Source: Tichowtungia aerotolerans (GTDB lineage Bacteria > Verrucomicrobiota > Kiritimatiellia > Kiritimatiellales > Tichowtungiaceae). Taken from it: 64,000 nucleotides of DNA. Positions 58,174 through 64,000 of this stretch are shown piece after piece. The DNA is taken from the NCBI RefSeq assembly GCF_009905215.1, contig NZ_CP047593.1, forward strand, positions 930,001 through 994,000, written 5' to 3'. The translations under genes and the position numbers were made by a program. Each line of letters begins with the position of its first letter. The stretch's first letter is position 1. A model generated the notes under the pieces. That model was not told the origin of the DNA. It made no database searches and worked only from the letters and a program-made list of their open reading frames with translations.

Positions 58174-60779
58174 TCCACCGACTCCACTTTAAGCTTTCGA
58201 AACTGACTGTTTACCGGTTCGGGGCCGGGCCTCGGCTCACTGTACATTCCCAGCGAAATATAGTTGCTGTTCATCCCGTAAATTACATGATCCGAAAGAA
58301 CATTTTCTCCGTTGGCCCGGACCGTAATTTTGGACTCACCCTGCGTGTTGAAAGATCCGTCAGTTTCTATTTCGGCCTCGATCAGATACTGCTTCCACTG
58401 ATTCATGACCACCGGAAGACGAACCAACTGAGTTTCTCCCTGCATCACCCGAACCGTTCCGTCCGAATAACACCCCACCCAGAACCCAGCCGGATTCTTC
58501 ACGTCACAGGGCTCATGTCCACCCAGGGCAACAAAGGCAAAATCTGAGTTCTGCGGACGGACCGAAACGCTCAGCTTCAAATGACCTGCTTCGATAAAAT
58601 TATGGTTCAGCCCCACCTTCACAGACCCCGTCCGGCCGGCGTGACGGGCCAGCTGCAGATAACTCGAACCATGACGGGTCGGCACAGACGTATACCACGA
58701 ATCTGTATAAGCCTCCCCTTGCAGATAGGGAACGGTCCCGTACTGCTTCACCAGCGTACCCGATTGCCGTAGATCCAGTTTTTGGTTCAGCCCAACCGTC
58801 TCTCCCGGGGTAATCCGGGCATCAAACGAATCTTCAAACAGTACCGCCGCATTCACCGCGGAGCTGACCGCCAGCGCGGCGAGACCTGAAATTGTTTTCT
58901 TCATATCACTCTCCTTTGTCTTAGCACCACTGGACCAATCAACCGCATTTCGCGGCGCTTGCACTTCCACCTGAAAATCAGACTTCTGCTGCGGGACAAT
59001 GCCCCGAAAAACCGCAAACGACTTTTTCTCCATTAACGGAAAATTGCATTTGTCGTTAAATTTACCGATCGGCTCATACGCAAGCGTTTCGGCCTGCGCA
59101 TACGGCTTGTTCATCCAGATTCTTTCGCCGCCGCAAAACGCTGCCATCGGAATATGCGTTCGTCCCCACTGACGAAACCCGCCCGACTCGAAGAATTCGA
59201 ACGTCACATAAGGATCGTACTCTGTCCGCCGCGCCACGGGAACAACCAGATAATACGCATCGCCCGGAGATAGGGGCATCCCGGACAAATCAAAAGGCTG
59301 CACAAGCCGTTTCGTATTGGAAGGGAAATCGCCGGAAGCCAATTGCTGTCGAAGGGACTCCTCACCACCACCGGCTGCAGGAATTACATAACAGGATTCC
59401 AGCAGGCTGGATTCACGCGGAGTATACCCGGTTTCTTTCTTGGATTCCTCAAGCCGGATCTCCATTTCCCGCCGCACGTTTGAAAATTCCGGATGGTTGT
59501 ACAGGTTTCGTTTCTCATGCGGATCTGCGGCAAGATCGTAAAGCTCCTTCACCGGCTTTTCCTGATAGTCAATCAGCTTGTATCGGTCCGTCCGAACCGC
59601 CTGCATCGGAGGCAGCGCCCCGCCCCATTCATTGTAAAAATCGAAAAAGAAACTGTCGCGCCACTCCAGATCGTTTTCGGTAAACAGCGCCGCCCAGCTT
59701 CTGCCGTCCATTCCGGACAGCGGCTTCGCCCCGCACAAATCCAGAATGGTCGGCGTGATATCAAGGTTGAGCACCATCTGTTCGCGCTGCGATCCCGGTG
59801 GCACCATTTTCGGGTAGCGAACAATCATCGGGACCCGCATCACCTGCTCATAGGCATAATGCTTTTCAGAAAGCCCAAATTCACCAAGCGAATATCCCTG
59901 GTCGCTGGTGTAGATCAACAGCGTGTTATCCAACTCGCCGGACGTTTCCAAGGTTTGGAAAATTGTGCCGACCGATTCGTCAATCGTCAGCGCCAGCCGA
60001 CTGTAGCTGCGCACCCACTCCTCAAAAGTTCCATAGCTTGGGATCGCAGGCTGGAACTGCATCGCAGGCAGGCAGTTTCCAGCCAGTCCCGGCTTTTGCA
60101 AATCCCAGGTCTCCGGCTTTTCAAACACGGTATCCCCCAACCGGCCTTTCATCCGCTGCGGATATTCAAATGGAATATGCGGAGACTTCAGCCCGACCAC
60201 TAAACAGAACGGCTGCCCGCCGCCGCTCCAGTCGCGAATGCGCTGAGCCGCCAGCTCCGCCAGCCGGTCGTCCGTAAAGCCGGAACCGGCGCTTTCCTTT
60301 CCGTTCACCCACAACGGCTGATCATGGAACTTTCCAACGAATGGAAATCCGATCCACTCATCAAAACCCGGCTTCGGTTTTTCATCGTCCCCCAGATGCA
60401 GCTTGCCGATGTAGGCCGTGCGATAACCGACCGCTTTCAACTGCTCGGCAAATGTGTGCTGTGTCCGCAAAAAGGAATTGTTCTTCCAGATAATTTCCGG
60501 TGCCGATGCGCGGTGCGCATAGCGGCCGGTCAGAATCGACGCACGCGACGGCGAACAGACGCCGGAACAGGCAAATGCGTTCTCAAATGAAATCCCTTCC
60601 CGCGCCATCCGGTCGAGATTCGGGGTTTCCATAAATGGATTTCCTTTGTGCCCCATCCAGTCCGCACGATGATCATCGGCAATAATCAAAACCACATTCG
60701 GTTTGGACGCAGTTTCTGCCCGAGAGGCTCCCGTCGCCAGCAAGGCCATTGAACCGGCAATTTTCAGATAATGATTCAC
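58170..60779 (-). CDS. Sulfatase fused in frame to a second secreted lectin-like protein
   Basis: 869 residues. Residues 1-620 are a full sulfatase: signal peptide, L-I-I-A-D-D-H-R-A-D, V-C-S-P-S-R-A-S-I-L-T-G, Y-T-S-D-Q-G-Y. After a linker the frame runs straight into what looks like a separate gene: Shine-Dalgarno AAAGGAG (58911-58917), ATG 58904, and a second signal peptide (K-K-T-I-S-G-L-A-A-L-A-V-S-S-A-V-N-A-A) before a concanavalin-like module with L-D-L-R-Q-S-G-T. The module resembles those at 43.2 and 50.3 kb. Either a stop codon was lost or both a fusion and a separate 244-residue protein are made. An exact palindrome at 59945 encodes F-Q-T-L-E. Confidence 0.85.
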   Translation of the reverse strand: MNHYLKIAGSMALLATGASRAETASKPNVVLIIADDHRADWMGHKGNPFMETPNLDRMAREGISFENAFACSGVCSPSRASILTGRYAHRASAPEIIWKNNSFLRTQHTFAEQLKAVGYRTAYIGKLHLGDDEKPKPGFDEWIGFPFVGKFHDQPLWVNGKESAGSGFTDDRLAELAAQRIRDWSGGGQPFCLVVGLKSPHIPFEYPQRMKGRLGDTVFEKPETWDLQKPGLAGNCLPAMQFQPAIPSYGTFEEWVRSYSRLALTIDESVGTIFQTLETSGELDNTLLIYTSDQGYSLGEFGLSEKHYAYEQVMRVPMIVRYPKMVPPGSQREQMVLNLDITPTILDLCGAKPLSGMDGRSWAALFTENDLEWRDSFFFDFYNEWGGALPPMQAVRTDRYKLIDYQEKPVKELYDLAADPHEKRNLYNHPEFSNVRREMEIRLEESKKETGYTPRESSLLESCYVIPAAGGGEESLRQQLASGDFPSNTKRLVQPFDLSGMPLSPGDAYYLVVPVARRTEYDPYVTFEFFESGGFRQWGRTHIPMAAFCGGERIWMNKPYAQAETLAYEPIGKFNDKCNFPLMEKKSFAVFRGIVPQQKSDFQVEVQAPRNAVDWSSGAKTKESDMKKTISGLAALAVSSAVNAAVLFEDSFDARITPGETVGLNQKLDLRQSGTLVKQYGTVPYLQGEAYTDSWYTSVPTRHGSSYLQLARHAGRTGSVKVGLNHNFIEAGHLKLSVSVRPQNSDFAFVALGGHEPCDVKNPAGFWVGCYSDGTVRVMQGETQLVRLPVVMNQWKQYLIEAEIETDGSFNTQGESKITVRANGENVLSDHVIYGMNSNYISLGMYSEPRPGPEPVNSQFRKLKVESVE
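59945..59963. repeat. Dispersed palindrome copy (exact core), inside sulfatase gene
   Basis: TTTCCAAGGTTTGGAAAAT, read on the minus strand as F-Q-T-L-E-T. The only exact copy in the accessory region. Confidence 0.8.
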
Positions 60780-62857
60780 TGCACTTTCTCCACGCTTCTT
60801 TGAATAGAACCTGCCACCTGAGAAGCAAGCTTTCGGATTCCGGCATCCGCATAATGCACGTCGCCGGGAGCCATAAAATAATCAGCGGGGAATGACGCGC
60901 TCAACGAATACAGGTCATCTGTTTCCACGCCATGTTTTCTCATAATTTCTGCAGCAGCCCGGTTGTACTTCTGCTCATCTCCAACAAATCGTCCGGGTTC
61001 GTTTTCCGGCACTACCGTGATCGGCGCCCAGATCAGTTTTGCTCCGGTCTGTTTCAGTCGAACGACCAGTTTTTCAAGATTGGCTATATAGTGAACCAGC
61101 GGCACCGACTGGGCACCGTTTACCTTGTCACGGTTCCCGTACAGATGAGTCGCCTTCGGATTTCGATAACAGAGATCATGCAGTCCCCAGTTGAAATGAA
61201 TGATGTCCCAGCGGTTCGTTCCCAGCCATTGATCAAGGCCTTTCAACCCGACCTCGGTCGACCCGCAATTGACCGGTTTCTTCCGTTTTGGGTCAAACGG
61301 ACGGACAACATTGGCAATTCCCCGGAGTTGTTTCCGAACATCAGACGTATACTGAATCGAAATGGAATCGCCGATCAGCAGGACATTCGGCAATTTCCAG
61401 GATGCGCCAGAATCACGGTTCGGATCCGTGACAATCCGACGCATATCTTCTGCCTGCCTGAATTCCAAAGAGTCATACTCTCCGTTATGACTGTCCGTGC
61501 GCCAGTGAACCGACGCATCATAACCGGGATTTTCTGTCGGCATCTGTGCGCCAATGCTGAGCAAATGGTTATGCAGCATTTTCTTCATCCGCGCAGCCAC
61601 TTCCGGATGCGTTGATATCAGGTTGCGACTTTCGCTGATGTCCCCCGCCAAATTAAACAGTTCCAGCTTTCCGTCTTCGTAATGCTCAATCAGTTTCCAG
61701 TCTCCGCAACGCACAGCACCATGCGGCGGCATCGACTGATAATGAGGATAATGCCAGTAAAGACAATTGCGATCTAATGTATCGCCTTGCAGCAAAGGCA
61801 GCAGTCCCTGCCCATCCAAATGCTGTTCCGGCTTCAATGACAGCCCGGCCATTTGTAAAAAGGTTGGATAAAGGTCATTGCTGATCACCGGGGTCCTACA
61901 CACTGTCCCGGCCAGCGTCACGCCCGGCCAGCGGATCAGCAGCGGCACCCGGATTCCGCCTTCATATAAAATGGATTTCCCGCCGCGATAGGGCCGGTTG
62001 CTCGTGGCGGTAATGCTTTTTTTAAGCTCCTTGTCGTACACCTGACTCAACCCGCCGTTATCCGAGAAAAAAACTACCGCCGTGTTCTGTTCCAATCCAA
62101 GCTCTTTGAGCTTTAAGAGAACGCGCCCGACGCTCCAGTCCATTCGCTCCACCATCGCGGCATAAACCGGATTGTTCTGGCCGTTAGAGCCCGGAGTCTT
62201 TTTCCGATACTTCGCAATCAGATCTTCTTTTTCATGCAGCGGCACATGAACCGTTCCGTGCGAAAGGGTCAACAGAAACGGTTCGTTCCGGCGCTCTTCC
62301 ATAAACCGTTCGGCGGCGTCCGTGTAATATCGGACAAACCACGGGTCCTCCAGATCCGGATTGGACCATGCATCACGCGCGACTGTCACCGTTTCAAAAC
62401 CATGTTCGGAAGGCTCGCGACTTCCGACATGCCATTTGCCGATATGACAGGTTGCAAATCCTGCCGCACGAAATGCCTCGGCGTAAGTAACCTCATTGTC
62501 ACGCATGTACTTGATCCAGTCCTGCGGATGGCTCAGTTTTGCCTTTGGGCACTCCTGGCCCGGAATGTAGGCTGTCAAATGAAGGCGGGCCGGATAACGC
62601 CCAGTGAGGATACTCGCCCGCGTCGGCGAACAGACCGGATGCGCTGAATAGGCATTTTCAAACCGAACCCCTTCCGTCGCAAACCGGTCGAGATTCGGCG
62701 TTTCATAATACTCGCTGCCGTAACAACCGAGATCTTTAATTCCCAAGTCATCGGCCAGAATAAAAACAATATTGCGAACCGTCGGCACCTGTTCTGCAAA
62801 CGCCCGGCTTAACAACGTCAGACCGGCCGCAAAAAACCATTTCGACCCGCATTTCAT
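60776..62857 (-). CDS. Sulfatase fused to an SGNH-type hydrolase
   Basis: 693 residues. Residues 1-460 are a type I sulfatase (L-A-D-D-L-G-I-K-D-L-G-C-Y-G, V-C-S-P-T-R-A-S-I-L-T-G with C-x-P-T-R, F-S-D-N-G-G-L). Residues ~490-690 are an SGNH/GDSL hydrolase: L-I-G-D-S-I-S (Ser), F-N-W-G-L-H-D-L (where N is expected) and P-G-D-V-H-Y-A-D-A-G (Asp/His). This would remove sulfate and acetyl or other acyl esters from the same glycan. Overlaps the next gene and lies two bases downstream of the symporter. Confidence 0.9.
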   Translation of the reverse strand: MKCGSKWFFAAGLTLLSRAFAEQVPTVRNIVFILADDLGIKDLGCYGSEYYETPNLDRFATEGVRFENAYSAHPVCSPTRASILTGRYPARLHLTAYIPGQECPKAKLSHPQDWIKYMRDNEVTYAEAFRAAGFATCHIGKWHVGSREPSEHGFETVTVARDAWSNPDLEDPWFVRYYTDAAERFMEERRNEPFLLTLSHGTVHVPLHEKEDLIAKYRKKTPGSNGQNNPVYAAMVERMDWSVGRVLLKLKELGLEQNTAVVFFSDNGGLSQVYDKELKKSITATSNRPYRGGKSILYEGGIRVPLLIRWPGVTLAGTVCRTPVISNDLYPTFLQMAGLSLKPEQHLDGQGLLPLLQGDTLDRNCLYWHYPHYQSMPPHGAVRCGDWKLIEHYEDGKLELFNLAGDISESRNLISTHPEVAARMKKMLHNHLLSIGAQMPTENPGYDASVHWRTDSHNGEYDSLEFRQAEDMRRIVTDPNRDSGASWKLPNVLLIGDSISIQYTSDVRKQLRGIANVVRPFDPKRKKPVNCGSTEVGLKGLDQWLGTNRWDIIHFNWGLHDLCYRNPKATHLYGNRDKVNGAQSVPLVHYIANLEKLVVRLKQTGAKLIWAPITVVPENEPGRFVGDEQKYNRAAAEIMRKHGVETDDLYSLSASFPADYFMAPGDVHYADAGIRKLASQVAGSIQRSVEKVQ

Positions 62858-62858
62858 G

Positions 62859-64000
62859 CTATCTTCCCTGTTTCAATTTCTCTCGAATTTCATGAACCCG
62901 CTGCTCACTCAATGGATAACGCAGCGCAACAAAAATCGCCGCGGCAACCGCCAGTGCCGGCAGACCAGCCTCCAGCACACGCATCAACAATACAGTGGAA
63001 GCAACCTGTTCTCCGCCAAGCGACTGATCAAAGCCAGTCAACACCAGAAGCCCGCCGCCAACCAGCAGTGCCACGGACATCCCGGTCTTCAGAATCCATC
63101 CAAAAACAGCCTGATAACTCCCCTCGCGACGAGCCCCGGTGTGCAGCTCATCCAAATCACAGATATCGGCAATCATGGATGCCCCGAGCGTCCAGAGCGC
63201 CACAAAACCGGCGGCAATCAACACCGGAGGAATCACTACCAGCCAGGGATGGCTCGGATTATAACACCAGATTTTTGACACATGCCCCAAAAGGTTAATG
63301 CCGAGAAAACTGATAAAAGTTTTCTTTTTACCGATGTGTGTAGCCAGCCATGTCACCGGCGCAACAAACAAAATACTGCTGAGCACCCAGGCCGTACCGC
63401 CCCAGCCGACATACACCGACGCCGCTTTTGTATCACCGCCCATCACATAATAAATCGTAATGTACGGAGACAGCGTCGAGATCGTAAAAAAGCCGCTTGC
63501 CGCCAGAAACACCGCCAGCATCAGCTGCATAAAAACCCTGTTCGTACAGGTGGTTTTCAACCCGACCCACAAAGAAATCTTTTCCTGCCCGGCTACTTCC
63601 TCAAAATGTTCCTCCTTACAGAACAAAGCAGGAATGAATCCGGTCAGCATCAGCACCACTCCGACTCCGGCCCCAACCACCTGCGCGCCCTGCAGTCCGT
63701 CACGAAAAATATCCAGCTGGGTCAACGCAAACAGCCAGGGCATAAGAATAGCGCCGATGTTGGCAAACAGGTTGGAAAACGCCTGGATCCGGGTGCGCTC
63801 ATGATAGTCCCGCGTCATCTCCAGCCCCAGCGCACCCCATGGAACCATAAACACGGTCAGGGCGGTATAGAACAAAAGTGACAACCCCAGGAACCATGAA
63901 AAATAGGCGTATTCGCTCCACCCTTTCGGCAGGCACCAGATCGCGGAAAACAAGAGTCCCATCAACACCGCTCCGATCAGCATAAACGGTCGGCGGCGTC
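62859..64000 (-). CDS. GPH-family sugar:cation symporter (MFS), 5' end outside window
   Basis: About 380 residues visible. The frame is open to the right edge and reads R-R-R-P-F-M-L-I-G there, the family's loop 2-3 motif, so roughly 70-90 N-terminal residues are missing. About ten membrane spans. A-L-G-L-E-M-T-R-D-Y-H-E-R-T-R-I-Q is the diagnostic GPH segment. Takes up a glycoside or oligosaccharide with Na+ or H+. First visible gene of the operon with three sulfatases, so it probably imports the desulfated product. Confidence 0.92.
   Translation of the reverse strand, partial: RRRPFMLIGAVLMGLLFSAIWCLPKGWSEYAYFSWFLGLSLLFYTALTVFMVPWGALGLEMTRDYHERTRIQAFSNLFANIGAILMPWLFALTQLDIFRDGLQGAQVVGAGVGVVLMLTGFIPALFCKEEHFEEVAGQEKISLWVGLKTTCTNRVFMQLMLAVFLAASGFFTISTLSPYITIYYVMGGDTKAASVYVGWGGTAWVLSSILFVAPVTWLATHIGKKKTFISFLGINLLGHVSKIWCYNPSHPWLVVIPPVLIAAGFVALWTLGASMIADICDLDELHTGARREGSYQAVFGWILKTGMSVALLVGGGLLVLTGFDQSLGGEQVASTVLLMRVLEAGLPALAVAAAIFVALRYPLSEQRVHEIREKLKQGR

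Overview
The window looks like one contig of a Gram-negative, PVC-superphylum bacterium, most probably Kiritimatiellota (Pontiella-like). I infer this from four formylglycine sulfatases clustered with GH99/WbsX-like enzymes and secreted lectin-like proteins, a GPH-type sugar symporter, lipid A and lipid II genes, GatA/GatC, and a moderately GC-rich chromosome with tightly overlapping operons. No rRNA, tRNA or CRISPR was recognised.

Layout. 1-25 kb is a housekeeping backbone: RNase R (cut by the left edge), a REP-associated tyrosine transposase with its REP hairpins, a WecG-STAS / CinA-NMNAT / TcdA operon, a MntP-ZIP fusion next to ZupT, GltS, MurJ, a CPBP protease, an LpxC-like / LpxL / ELM1 operon, RimK-like plus GNAT, KamA / MscS / sodium symporter, MsrB, a HAD phosphatase and LeuB. 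25.36-31.7 kb is a chromosomal integron. It has a truncated integrase remnant, an attI-like junction and about nine AT-richer cassettes separated by attC sites whose R'' and R' boxes match cassette by cassette. One attC is split by an IS110-family element, and a second IS110 copy, truncated at its N-terminus, lies just beyond the array. 32.8-43 kb returns to backbone: a SixA-like phosphatase, a porin plus glycine betaine ABC operon, MetG, GatC/GatA, a thioredoxin-like ferredoxin and Rex. 43.2-64 kb is accessory. A divergent AraC regulator faces a minus-strand polysaccharide locus (lectin/dockerin-like protein, two WbsX/GH99-like proteins, a sulfatase, a 1051-residue multidomain protein). Then come IS debris and an intact IS3 element that appears to split a gene, and then an overlapping run of three sulfatases and a GPH symporter that leaves the right edge.

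Two signals stand out. First, a short palindrome, TTCCAANNNTTGGAA, usually extended to TTTTCCAAGGTTTGGAAAA, occurs at least nine times exactly and at least nine more times in degenerate form. It lies both between genes and inside conserved genes, where it encodes stereotyped peptides (F-Q-x-L-E, F-P-x-L-G-K or S-K-x-W-K, according to frame). It is nearly absent from the integron and from the 43-59.9 kb accessory block. It behaves like a highly iterated or mobile palindrome that I do not recognise as described. Second, the integron has lost its integrase catalytic domain but keeps a well-ordered array, mostly of small membrane or envelope proteins, and includes at least one cassette without a gene.
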